The notes below the pieces were generated by a model, which was given only the letters and a program-made list of their open reading frames with translations, had not been told where the DNA came from and ran no database searches. The position numbers and the translations under genes are program-made. 64,000 nucleotides of DNA. Origin: DIGJ01 sp041739345. GTDB taxonomy: Bacteria; Bacillota; Clostridia; Lachnospirales; Lachnospiraceae. Positions 45,538 through 53,677 of this stretch are shown piece by piece. The stretch lies in assembly GCA_041739345.1 (NCBI GenBank), contig JBGSNZ010000036.1, positions 62,001 to 126,000 of the forward strand. Reading direction: 5' to 3'. Position 1 is the first letter of the stretch; the number at the start of each line of letters is the position of its first letter.

Positions 45538-46710
45538 TTAGAGATTTACTTCGGTTCCGTAATAAATACAGGTAAATAATTTTTCCATTTCTGCTGGTGT
45601 AATTGTTCTAGGATTTGATCCTGTACATGCATCTCCTACTGCTAATTCAGAGATTGCAGTAATTTTTTCTTTGAATTCTTCTTCATTAATTCCAAATTCT
45701 TTTAATGTTTTAGGAATGTCAAATTTCTTGTTGTACTCATCAATCTTATCACAAAGTTTTGTTACACATTCTGCATCTGTTCCAGTAATACCAGCATTTC
45801 TTGCAACATCTGCATAACGAGCTTGCGCATTTTTTGCATTAAATTTAATTACATATGGTAAATACATAGCGTTCGCACATCCATGAGGAATATGTCCTGT
45901 TGAGAAAGCAGCTCCAGTTTTATGCGCCATTGAATGAACAATACCTAATAAAGCATTTGAGAATGCTTGTCCAGCTAAACACTGTGCATAATGCATTTGC
46001 TCTCTTGCATCCATATTACCTTTATAAGAATCAGGCAAATATTCAAATACCATCTGGATTGCTTTGATCGCAAGTGGGTCAGTAAATGGACCGTTTAATG
46101 TAGATACATAAGCTTCAATCGCATGTGTTAATGCATCCATTCCAGTATGTGCTGTTAATTGAGCAGGCATTGTTTCTGCTAAATCTGGATCAACGATAGC
46201 AATATCTGGAGTAATATTAAAATCAGCTAAAGGATATTTGATTCCCTTCGCATAATCTGTTATTACAGAAAATGCAGTTACTTCGGTTGCCGTTCCAGAA
46301 GTAGAAGGAATTGCCAAAAATTTAGCTTTCTGTCTTAATGTTGGGAATGAAAATGGTTGAATAATTTCTTCAAAGGTTGTTTCTGGATATTCATAAAATA
46401 CCCACATTGCTTTTGCAGCATCGATTGGTGATCCACCGCCCATAGAAATAATCCAATCTGGCTGGAATTCTCTCATCATAGCTGCACCCTTCATTACTGT
46501 TTCAACAGATGGATCTGGCTCTACATTTTCAAAAAGTTGAGTCTCTATTCCGGCTTCTTTTAAGTATGCTAAAGCTTTATCTAAAAAACCGAATTTTTTC
46601 ATAGATCCGCCACCAAGTACTAAAATGGCTTTTTTTCCATCCAAATTTTTCAATTGTTCCAAAGAACCTTTTCCATAATACATGTCTCTTGGTAAAGTAA
46701 AACGCATCAT
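45538..46710 (-). CDS. iron-containing alcohol dehydrogenase
   Basis: Group III (Fe-dependent) NAD(P)H alcohol dehydrogenase, 390 residues. NAD-binding GGGSPIDAAKAMW, the family motif TSGTATEVTAFSVI, and metal ligands Asp and His in DALTHAIEAY plus His in GIVHSMAHKTGAAF and GHIPHGCANA are all present. In ethanol-forming Clostridia it reduces acetaldehyde or longer aldehydes; substrate is not determined by sequence. AGGAGG precedes the ATG. The promoter overlaps a Rex-like site (46761-46778), suggesting control by NADH/NAD ratio. Confidence 0.94.
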   Translation of the reverse strand: MMRFTLPRDMYYGKGSLEQLKNLDGKKAILVLGGGSMKKFGFLDKALAYLKEAGIETQLFENVEPDPSVETVMKGAAMMREFQPDWIISMGGGSPIDAAKAMWVFYEYPETTFEEIIQPFSFPTLRQKAKFLAIPSTSGTATEVTAFSVITDYAKGIKYPLADFNITPDIAIVDPDLAETMPAQLTAHTGMDALTHAIEAYVSTLNGPFTDPLAIKAIQMVFEYLPDSYKGNMDAREQMHYAQCLAGQAFSNALLGIVHSMAHKTGAAFSTGHIPHGCANAMYLPYVIKFNAKNAQARYADVARNAGITGTDAECVTKLCDKIDEYNKKFDIPKTLKEFGINEEEFKEKITAISELAVGDACTGSNPRTITPAEMEKLFTCIYYGTEVNL

Positions 46711-46751
46711 ATTAAATATCCTCCTAATAAAGTAAATTCATTACAAGGGGT

Positions 46752-46780
46752 ATTATAGCACCGTTAAACTTTTAACACAA
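46752..46780 (-). promoter_or_regulatory. alcohol dehydrogenase promoter overlapped by a Rex-like operator
   Basis: Minus-strand TTGTGT (46775-46780), 17-bp spacer, TATAAT (46752-46757). The spacer and -35 contain GTGTTAAAAGTTTAACGG (46761-46778), matching the Rex consensus TTGTTAA-N4-TTAACAA at 11 of 14 fixed positions, with all central bases right. Confidence 0.7.
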
Positions 46781-46946
46781 TACATTTTTTATTTTCTTTA
46801 TTTTTTACATAATAATTGGTATTTAATCTTAGCTTTTATGCATTTGTTATAAAATACTAGTCCGCAATTGTAAATGATTACCATTCATTCTACATTTGCT
46901 TTCCTAATCCTTTTTATAAAAGCAACTGTTTGGTTTCAAAGAGTAA
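46781..46946. other. non-coding region upstream of the alcohol dehydrogenase gene
   Basis: AT-rich; one half-site-like TTGTTAT at 46845 but no second arm. No gene seen. Confidence 0.4.
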
Positions 46947-47126
46947 TTAAATTGTTAAATTTTTCTCATTTTCCCCATTTTTTGTTAATTCATTCCTTTT
47001 CCAAGCATCGTGAGTTTTTCTTTGCAGAGTGGTCGAAAAGTTCTCTTGCAAACATCTTTCGAAGGGTTTCCTCTTTTGTACTACTTCAGTCTTTATGTTA
47101 ATCATATTCCTATATCGCGTATTCAT
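46947..47126 (-). CDS. small basic hypothetical protein (doubtful)
   Basis: 59 codons starting MNTRYRNMINIK with AGGGG 8 bases upstream. The product is Lys/Arg/Asn-rich with no hydrophobic segment or recognised motif. It lies after sigK in the same direction. The frame is open further upstream (to 47195) but without a ribosome site. Composition is protein-like but nothing else supports it, and overlapping plus-strand frames of similar length exist, so it may be spurious. Confidence 0.28.
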   Translation of the reverse strand: MNTRYRNMINIKTEVVQKRKPFERCLQENFSTTLQRKTHDAWKRNELTKNGENEKNLTI

Positions 47127-47255
47127 GATTGATACCCCTTCAAAGATTTTTTCATTTTGTTTGCTAATATCGAAAAACTCCTTTAGCAATGTCATATTTA
47201 ATATATTACAGAATCAATCACCTACGTGCAAAGAAATATCATCTTCAAAGCAAAG

Positions 47256-47906
47256 CTAAAATATATCGAAATGATTGCTCTTTTGACAATAACAAGCCCT
47301 CAATTTAGAAATAGCTTTTTTTTCGATACGAGAAACATAGCTTCTGCTTATTCCCATCTTATCAGCAATTTCACGTTGTGTAATTTCGTCTTTTCCATGC
47401 AGACCATATCTCATACACACAACACTTCTCTCTCGTTCATCCAAAGCAGACTCGATAAACTGATATAACTTTTTGCTATTTTCTTCGAGTTCCATTAATG
47501 CTATAATGTCTTCTTCTTGCGCTTCAATCACGTCCAAAAGATTAATTTCATTTCCCTCTTTGTCCGCACCAATCGGCTCATATAAGTAAACTTCTCTTCC
47601 CTGCTTTTTTCCGCTACGAAGTAACATAAGGAGTTCATTATCAATACAACGTGATGCATAAGTTGCAAGACGAATTCCTTTCTCCATATCAAAGCTATCA
47701 ATTGCTTTAATTAGACCAATCGTACCAATCGAAATTAAATCATCCGTATCTTTATCCAATGAGCTATATTTCTTAACTATATGCGCTACCAGACGAAGAT
47801 TACGTTCAATTAATATCTCCCTTGCTTCTTTACTTCCTTCTTTTAACTTGAGGAGACATATCTGTTCTTCCTTGGTGCCTAGTGGTTTTGGAAATGATTT
47901 AAACAA
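47256..47906 (-). CDS. sigK: sporulation sigma factor, SigK-like, without pro-sequence
   Basis: 216-residue sigma-70 family protein. Region 2 reads NLRLVAHIVKKY, DLISIGTIGLIKAIDSF and ATYASRCIDNE; region 4 ends TQREIADKMGISRSYVSRIEKKA. These follow mother-cell sigma-K. The protein begins at FPKPLGTKEEQ, the point where mature sigma-K starts, so the 20-residue membrane pro-sequence is absent, as reported for Clostridioides difficile. The only candidate start is TTG 47906, which abuts a terminator hairpin; the GGGGTG upstream of it lies in that stem. The gene is not split by a skin element. Confidence 0.88.
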   Translation of the reverse strand: MFKSFPKPLGTKEEQICLLKLKEGSKEAREILIERNLRLVAHIVKKYSSLDKDTDDLISIGTIGLIKAIDSFDMEKGIRLATYASRCIDNELLMLLRSGKKQGREVYLYEPIGADKEGNEINLLDVIEAQEEDIIALMELEENSKKLYQFIESALDERERSVVCMRYGLHGKDEITQREIADKMGISRSYVSRIEKKAISKLRACYCQKSNHFDIF

Positions 47907-47954
47907 AAAAGCACCCCAACATAAACGCTTTTTATCAGTTTATGCCCGAGTGCT
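47904..47954 (-). terminator. terminator after trhP, touching the sigK start
   Basis: Minus-strand stem AGCACTCGGGCATAAAC with GTTTATGTTGGGGTGCT (47938-47954 and 47910-47926), then TTTTTTG. The T-run contains the putative TTG start of sigK. Confidence 0.82.
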
Positions 47955-47975
47955 TCTTTTCGTGCCTTTCCACTT

Positions 47976-49202
47976 CTATTCTTTTCTTCTTAATAAATCA
48001 AAAGGTTCCAGTGTACATCCTAAATCCACATAAATCTTTTGTTTTGGATGTGGGCAGCTTTCTATTTCATTTCCATCTTCATCAAATATATGAGCAACTG
48101 CAGCTACAATATTTCGGCCGTCTGGTTTCATTACTTCGATTTCTTCACCAACTGTAAATTTATTCCTTTGTTCTAACTCAAAATGTCCATCTTTGTCCTG
48201 TCCATTGATAATTCCTAAATAAGAATATTCTTTCACATACGTATTGTTATCATATATCTGTGTTTCATGTGTGGTTGGTCCGTAGAAAAATCCGGTTGTA
48301 AATTGTCTATAGGTACACTTTGAAATTTCTTCTTTATATAGAGAAAGGTTCTTTTCATATAACGCTGGATCTTCAAAATAATCGTCGATTGCCTGACGAT
48401 ATGTTCTTGCAACAGCTGCTACATATAATGCTGTCTTCATTCTTCCTTCTATTTTCAAGCTGTCAATTCCTGCATTGATAATATCCGGTATATGCTCTAT
48501 CATACATAAATCCTTTGAGTTGAAAATATAAGTTCCACGTTCGTTTTCCTCAATTGGCATGTATTCACCCGGACGATTTTCCTCTGTAATATAATACTTC
48601 CAACGGCAAGGATGTGTGCATGCGCCTTGGTTTGCATCTCTTCCGGTAAAATAATTGCTCAGCAGACACCTTCCAGAATAAGAGATACACATTGCGCCAT
48701 GTACAAAGGTTTCAATTTCTAATTCGTCCGAAATATTCTCACGTATTTCACCAATTTCTTTAATCGTCAATTCTCGCGCTGAAACGACACGCGTAGCACC
48801 CATGCGATGCCAAAAACGATAGGTTCGATAATTTACATTGTTTGCTTGTGTACTAATATGAAAATCTATTTCTGGACATATTTCTTTTGCAATATCAAAT
48901 ACCCCTGGATCTGAAATAATAAGTGCATCCGGTTTGATTTTTTTTAATTCTTCAAAGTAAGCAGCGACTCCTTCTAAGTCCTGGTTATGTGCTGTAATAT
49001 TCGCTGTAACATAAACTTTTTTTCCGTGTTCATGCGCAAAATCAATCCCTTCTTTCATGTCTTCTAAGGAAAAGTTCTTTGCTTTTGCACGTAATCCATA
49101 CATATCACCACCAATATATATGGCATCTGCACCATAGGTGACTGCTACCTTCAAAACTTCCAAGCTACTAGATGGTATCAACAATTCCGGTTTCTTTCTC
49201 AT
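47976..49202 (-). CDS. trhP: U32-family tRNA hydroxylation protein (TrhP-like)
   Basis: 408 residues from ATG 49202 (MRKKPELLIPS), which has AAGGAG upstream; the longer frame overlaps trmR without a ribosome site. The U32 signature is present: ETFVHGAMCISYSGRCLLS with the two cysteines, NQGACTHPCRW with further cysteines for an Fe-S cluster, and SLKIEGRMKT. Members once called collagenases act in Bacillus and E. coli as TrhP, prephenate-dependent hydroxylation of U34 in tRNA. The adjacent trmR, which methylates that product, supports this role. Confidence 0.9.
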   Translation of the reverse strand: MRKKPELLIPSSSLEVLKVAVTYGADAIYIGGDMYGLRAKAKNFSLEDMKEGIDFAHEHGKKVYVTANITAHNQDLEGVAAYFEELKKIKPDALIISDPGVFDIAKEICPEIDFHISTQANNVNYRTYRFWHRMGATRVVSARELTIKEIGEIRENISDELEIETFVHGAMCISYSGRCLLSNYFTGRDANQGACTHPCRWKYYITEENRPGEYMPIEENERGTYIFNSKDLCMIEHIPDIINAGIDSLKIEGRMKTALYVAAVARTYRQAIDDYFEDPALYEKNLSLYKEEISKCTYRQFTTGFFYGPTTHETQIYDNNTYVKEYSYLGIINGQDKDGHFELEQRNKFTVGEEIEVMKPDGRNIVAAVAHIFDEDGNEIESCPHPKQKIYVDLGCTLEPFDLLRRKE

Positions 49203-49212
49203 TTCAAACTCC

Positions 49213-49872
49213 TTATCTCTTACTTTGCTTTTTACTAATGGTAACTCCATCGCCAATTGGTAATACAATTGTATCCAATGCTTCATTATGTGTTAAGGAA
49301 TACAAATATTCCCTCATACGAAAATGAATCGTTCGGTTTCTTCTGGTAACGGCAAATCTTGATTCTACAATATCTCCATCTTGCAAAACATTGTCAGAAA
49401 TCAAGGTTCCGCCTTCCGCTAATAAATTAAGCACATCTGACATAAAATGAATATATTGACCTTTTGCCGCATCCATAAATATCATATCATACTTCTTTCC
49501 TTCCAACGAAAGGGCTGAAAGAATATCCGTAGCATCCCCCTCTAAAAGTGTAATAACGTTTTCTTTAGAAGCCCGCTTAAAGTTGTTCTTTGCCTCTTCT
49601 ATACGCTTTGGCACCTTTTCAATGGTAGTAATCATTCCATCTTCATCAATGTATTCACTCATAAGAAGTGAGGAGAATCCGATTGCCGCTCCAACTTCTA
49701 AAATTTGCTTTGGATGATTTTGATGAATCAAAAAACGAAGCAAACTTCTGGTTGGTTTTTTGATAATCGGTACGTGATCTTTAAGGGCTTCTTTTTCTAT
49801 TTCTCGCAACAAAGGAGGCAATTCTGCCTCCAAAGATTCTATATATCTCGCTATTCGTTCATCTGTAATCAT
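49213..49872 (-). CDS. trmR: tRNA 5-hydroxyuridine O-methyltransferase (TrmR-like)
   Basis: 219-residue class I SAM methyltransferase of the YrrM type. SAM motif LEVGAAIGFSSLLM at about residue 58, then YDMIFMDAAKGQY and LISDNVLQDG with metal-binding Asp/Asn residues. In Bacillus TrmR methylates 5-hydroxyuridine at tRNA position 34, giving 5-methoxyuridine. It has the same neighbours as in Bacillus (mltG-like before it, U32 protein after it). The start ATG 49872 lies 4 bp from the upstream stop. Confidence 0.9.
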   Translation of the reverse strand: MITDERIARYIESLEAELPPLLREIEKEALKDHVPIIKKPTRSLLRFLIHQNHPKQILEVGAAIGFSSLLMSEYIDEDGMITTIEKVPKRIEEAKNNFKRASKENVITLLEGDATDILSALSLEGKKYDMIFMDAAKGQYIHFMSDVLNLLAEGGTLISDNVLQDGDIVESRFAVTRRNRTIHFRMREYLYSLTHNEALDTIVLPIGDGVTISKKQSKR

Positions 49873-49876
49873 CTTT

Positions 49877-50284
49877 TCACTCCGTCTGGGTTATACTTTC
49901 ATTCGTTATTACACTAATGATTTCATCATACGCCATGGATGTATTGAGCTTATAAGCCCCAGGAAGAATCGGTTTTCTAGAACCGGTAGAAATCTTTGCC
50001 CGGACATAAAATGTATACTTATCAGCAATAAGCCCTTTGCTTTCTAAATCAGTCGCAAGTTCCATTGTACCTTCTCCTGATTCAATTTCAAATGCCATAT
50101 CCGTTCCAGGTGCGTCTTCTACCGTCACACTACCAAAAATTTGATAAGAGAAATGATAAACAGCAGTACACAGTTGTATTGCTACCAAAATAATTAGTGT
50201 ATACATAAGAATATTAAAAACCACCTGTACAATAACCTTAAGAGTACCAAGCATTGATTTTGTACGATTTGATACTGCTGCCAT
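49877..50284 (-). CDS. MltG/YceG-like membrane protein lacking the catalytic domain
   Basis: 135 residues from ATG 50284. One membrane helix (about 22-47) and an external domain with FEIESGEGTMELATDLESKGLIADKYTFYVRAK and ILPGAYKLNTSMAYDEIISVI, which is the N-terminal LysM-like region of MltG. MltG is normally over 330 residues with a catalytic Glu; that half is missing here. The position before trmR and trhP is where Bacillus has mltG (yrrL), so it is probably the same gene reduced to its anchor domain. No frame remnant of the lost half is seen downstream. Confidence 0.78.
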   Translation of the reverse strand: MAAVSNRTKSMLGTLKVIVQVVFNILMYTLIILVAIQLCTAVYHFSYQIFGSVTVEDAPGTDMAFEIESGEGTMELATDLESKGLIADKYTFYVRAKISTGSRKPILPGAYKLNTSMAYDEIISVITNESITQTE

Positions 50285-50309
50285 GTTCATCCCTCCCAGA
50301 AGTTTTTGA

Positions 50310-51983
50310 TTAAATTTCCATAATTATTGGAAGAATCATAGGGTTACGTTTGGTCTTTTTCCAAATATAATCACTCAATGAATCTTTGACTTCATTTTTA
50401 ATTTTTGCCCAATCCGTGATATTGCGGCCATAACATTTATCTAAAGCATCATTTACAACTACCTTTGCTTCATCCATCAAATTCTCAGATTCTCTTACAT
50501 ATACAAATCCCCTGGAAACCAAATCTGGACCAGATAAAATCTGATTACTATATTTTTCAAGGGTTAAAACTACAATAATCAATCCATTTTCAGATAAATG
50601 CTGTCTGTCCCGAAGAACTATATTTCCAACATCACCAACGCCAAGGCCATCCACTAAGATACCTCTTGCTGGTACTTTTCCAACTACTTTTGCAGAATCA
50701 TCTTTTAGCTCTAGTACATCTCCAGAAGAAAGAATAAAAATATTTTCTTTACTCATTCCCATACCTTCTGCTAATTCTGCATGTGTCTTTAAGAATCGAT
50801 ACTCTCCATGAACTGGTACTGCGTATTTCGGTTTCGTCAGCGCATAAATTAACTTGATTTCTTCCTGACATGCATGTCCTGAAACATGAGTATCCTGGAA
50901 TATAACTTTTGCACCTTTCATAGATAGCTCATTAATTACCTTGGAAACCGATTTTTCATTTCCAGGAATTGGTGTTGAACTAAAGATTACCGTATCGCCT
51001 GGCTTAATAGATATCTTTCGATGAATCGAAGCTGCAATACGGGATAATGCTGCCATTGCTTCTCCTTGGCTTCCCGTCGTTATAATTACAAGTTGATTAT
51101 CTTTATAATTTTTCATCTGCTCAATATCGATAAGAGTTGTCTCTTTCGCATTGATATACCCTAGTTCCGTCGCAGTGCCGATGATATTTACCATACTACG
51201 GCCTTCTACCACTACTTTTCTACCATACTTTTCTGCAGAATTGATAATCTGCTGTACACGGTCTACATTAGATGCAAAGGTAGCAACTATGATTCGACTA
51301 GTTATACTTTCCGAAAATATATTGTCAAAAGCTTTTCCAACCGTACGTTCCGACATTGTGTAGCCCGGCTTCATAGCGTTTGTACTATCACAAAGCAGAG
51401 CCAAAACACCTTTTTTCCCTAATTCTGCAAATCGCTGTAAGTCAATTGTCTCTCCATATACTGGAGTATAGTCAATCTTAAAGTCACCAGTATGAACAAT
51501 TATTCCAGCAGGTGAATAAATCGCAAGTGCTGCTGCATCTGCAATACTATGATTGGTTCGAATAAACTCAATTCTAAATTCACCCAAATTAATCGACTGT
51601 CCGTATTTGATTACTTTTCTTTTTGTTTTCTTTAATAAATCATGTTCTTTAAATTTATTTTCTATAATACCCATGGTAAGCTTTGTTGCATAAATCGGAG
51701 CGCTAAGTTCTTTCATTACATATGGTAATGCTCCAATATGATCCTCATGACCATGTGTGATAATAAATCCTTTCACCTTACTAATATTATCTTTTAGATA
51801 AGTGACATCTGGAATTACTAAATCAATTCCTAGCATTTCGTCTTCTGGGAATGATAGTCCACAGTCAACAACAATAATACTATCTTCGTATTCAAATGCT
51901 GTGATATTCATTCCAATTTGTTCCATCCCGCCTAACGGGATAATTTTTACACCTGCATCTGTTAATTCTTTCACTTTTTTCAA
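50310..51983 (-). CDS. rnj: ribonuclease J
   Basis: 557-residue beta-CASP metallo-beta-lactamase with both endo- and 5'-3' exonuclease activity in RNA decay and processing. Metal motif HGHEDHIGALPYV at about residue 75, HTGDFKIDYTP, CDSTNAMKPGYT, and the beta-CASP motifs with SGHACQEE and VHGEYRFLK. A C-terminal domain of about 100 residues completes the usual length. One copy is visible; Firmicutes often have a second elsewhere. Confidence 0.95.
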   Translation of the reverse strand: MKKVKELTDAGVKIIPLGGMEQIGMNITAFEYEDSIIVVDCGLSFPEDEMLGIDLVIPDVTYLKDNISKVKGFIITHGHEDHIGALPYVMKELSAPIYATKLTMGIIENKFKEHDLLKKTKRKVIKYGQSINLGEFRIEFIRTNHSIADAAALAIYSPAGIIVHTGDFKIDYTPVYGETIDLQRFAELGKKGVLALLCDSTNAMKPGYTMSERTVGKAFDNIFSESITSRIIVATFASNVDRVQQIINSAEKYGRKVVVEGRSMVNIIGTATELGYINAKETTLIDIEQMKNYKDNQLVIITTGSQGEAMAALSRIAASIHRKISIKPGDTVIFSSTPIPGNEKSVSKVINELSMKGAKVIFQDTHVSGHACQEEIKLIYALTKPKYAVPVHGEYRFLKTHAELAEGMGMSKENIFILSSGDVLELKDDSAKVVGKVPARGILVDGLGVGDVGNIVLRDRQHLSENGLIIVVLTLEKYSNQILSGPDLVSRGFVYVRESENLMDEAKVVVNDALDKCYGRNITDWAKIKNEVKDSLSDYIWKKTKRNPMILPIIMEI

Positions 51984-52055
51984 ATAATTGCACCTCCAAA
52001 TTTTTTAAGTATGGATTTTGTGCGTTCTTTGTTCAATGTGTATTAATCTATACAT

Positions 52056-52508
52056 TTAATTTTCATTCTCTCTACAGTTCTTGCAGTAACCAAACAATTT
52101 CACTTGATGGTTAACTACTTTAAAGCCTTGAGTTCGGTCAATATGCTCTTCTAAGGAGTCTAACATATCCTCTCCAAAAGCAAAAACTTCACCACAACAT
52201 AGGCATATCAAATGATGATGATGGTGAGACTTTTCTCCATCCATCGCTCCAATTTCATATCGAACATATCCGTCATCCAGATTAAGCTTGTCAATTAATT
52301 CTAATTCCGATAAGAGCTGAACGGTGCGGTATACAGTAGCTAATCCAATTTCTGGATAGTCTTTTTTCACAAAATCATAGATTTCTTCTACCGAAAGATG
52401 TACTCCTGAATGTTCTTTAAATATTTCCAGTACTGCAATCCTTTGATTTGTTAATTTTAAACCGTGATCTTTTAAAATCTTCTTAAAATAGCTCTGATCC
52501 TTTGTCAT
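52056..52508 (-). CDS. fur: Fur family metalloregulator
   Basis: 150 residues from ATG 52508. Winged-helix N-terminus with LKLTNQRIAVLEIF and IGLATVYRTVQLL, the metal site HHHHHLICLCCGEV and a structural zinc site formed by two Cys pairs (CLCC and CKNC). The run of five His is longer than in most family members. Features do not cleanly separate Fur from PerR or Zur; iron regulation is the default reading. It lies between DUF1292 and rnj in a leftward operon. Confidence 0.88.
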   Translation of the reverse strand: MTKDQSYFKKILKDHGLKLTNQRIAVLEIFKEHSGVHLSVEEIYDFVKKDYPEIGLATVYRTVQLLSELELIDKLNLDDGYVRYEIGAMDGEKSHHHHHLICLCCGEVFAFGEDMLDSLEEHIDRTQGFKVVNHQVKLFGYCKNCRENEN

Positions 52509-52576
52509 ACCGTTCACCCTTTTAAATTTGTATATTTTAATACCTACGAAAATTCTCGCACATATTCATTCCATGT

Positions 52577-52840
52577 TTACATATTTATATCAATATCTTC
52601 TAAAAGCTCTTCAAATACTTTTGAAATAGCCTTCAATTCTTCTTCATCTTCCACAACATCATAAACGGTTTCTTCTTCATTCTCAGCCTTTTGTTCTTTT
52701 AGAATGAGTGCTTCCGCTTCTTCTTCATCTGAATCTGTTACTAATAAATAGTTTACCCCTGATATTGTTGTTTCTTCTAGTATATAAAATGCGATTTCTT
52801 CGCCATCTTCTGTCGTAAAAACTATCTTTCCGTCTTCCAT
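52577..52840 (-). CDS. DUF1292 family acidic protein (YrzB-like)
   Basis: 87 residues, very acidic. N-terminal FTTEDGEEIAFYILEETTISGVNYLLVTD matches the DUF1292 (YrzB) core. The function is unknown, but the order ireB-ruvX-DUF1292 is conserved in Firmicutes and present here. Confidence 0.88.
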   Translation of the reverse strand: MEDGKIVFTTEDGEEIAFYILEETTISGVNYLLVTDSDEEEAEALILKEQKAENEEETVYDVVEDEEELKAISKVFEELLEDIDINM

Positions 52841-52885
52841 AATAACCTCCCGTGCCCCTCGGCTTACTTTATTTCAATCTATTTT

Positions 52886-53311
52886 TTACTCATTTTGCAA
52901 CCCATCTAAATAACTTTGTAGTATAAAGGTAGCTGCCACCATATCAACAACTTTTGCTCTTTTTTCACGTCTTACGTTTCCCTCAATCATCGCATTGTTT
53001 GCAGAAACCGTAGTAAGTCTCTCATCCCATAAAATAACAGGAAGGCCTGTTCGTCTCTCCAAAGTTTCTTTCAATTCTTCTGATTTTTGAGCGCGTTCTC
53101 CAATACTATTATTCATATTTTTAGGATAACCAAGTACAATTCGCTCCACTTCGTAATCTTTAATTAACTGTTCAATTCGTTGAAGTGTTTGTCGTAATTT
53201 ATTTTCTTCTTTTCTACGGATTACTTCAATGCCCTGTGCTGTAAATAGCAATGGGTCACTAATTGCAACGCCCATGGTTACAGAACCATAATCCAATCCC
53301 ATAATTCTCAA
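52886..53311 (-). CDS. ruvX: Holliday junction resolvase-like RuvX (YqgF)
   Basis: 141-residue RNase H-fold protein: MRIMGLDYGSVTMGVAISD at the start, GYPKNMNNSIGERAQ and DERLTTVSAN, with conserved acidic residues. YqgF proteins act in rRNA or DNA processing. Located between ireB and the DUF1292 gene in the conserved order. Confidence 0.94.
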   Translation of the reverse strand: MRIMGLDYGSVTMGVAISDPLLFTAQGIEVIRRKEENKLRQTLQRIEQLIKDYEVERIVLGYPKNMNNSIGERAQKSEELKETLERRTGLPVILWDERLTTVSANNAMIEGNVRREKRAKVVDMVAATFILQSYLDGLQNE

Positions 53312-53334
53312 TACTTAACTCCTAACTTGTCTTC

Positions 53335-53595
53335 CTACTTTAGGTTTCGATTAATATAATCTTCTAATAGTTCCTCAATAATTTCATCACGTTCTGCTTT
53401 CATAATTAAGCTTCTAGCTCCCTTATGACTGGTAATATAGGTTGGATCGCCGGACATAACATAACCCACAATCTGGTTGACCGGATTATATCCTTTTTCC
53501 GTTAACGCCTCATATACAGATGCTATGATGTCTTTCACTTCTATCTCTTGTTCTTTCTGCACTTTAAAATATTGTGTATTATTTATTTCCTGCAT
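53335..53595 (-). CDS. ireB: IreB family protein (DUF965/YrzL)
   Basis: 86 residues with the family core KGYNPVNQIVGYVMSGDPTYITSHKGARSLI. In Enterococcus IreB is phosphorylated by the PASTA kinase IreK and reduces cephalosporin resistance. N-terminal Thr residues that are phosphorylated in Enterococcus may have a counterpart in NNTQYFKV here, though this is uncertain. It links this operon to the kinase/phosphatase pair at 1951-4735. Confidence 0.93.
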   Translation of the reverse strand: MQEINNTQYFKVQKEQEIEVKDIIASVYEALTEKGYNPVNQIVGYVMSGDPTYITSHKGARSLIMKAERDEIIEELLEDYINRNLK

Positions 53596-53677
53596 TTTTT
53601 CACATCCTTACTTCCCTTTTTTAGTACAATTCAATACGATACTACAATTTTAATATAATTCAATAAAAAACACAAGT

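Noticed and set aside
46840..46860. Second Rex site upstream of the alcohol dehydrogenase gene
   Set aside because: Only a TTGTTAT half-site; the other arm does not match.
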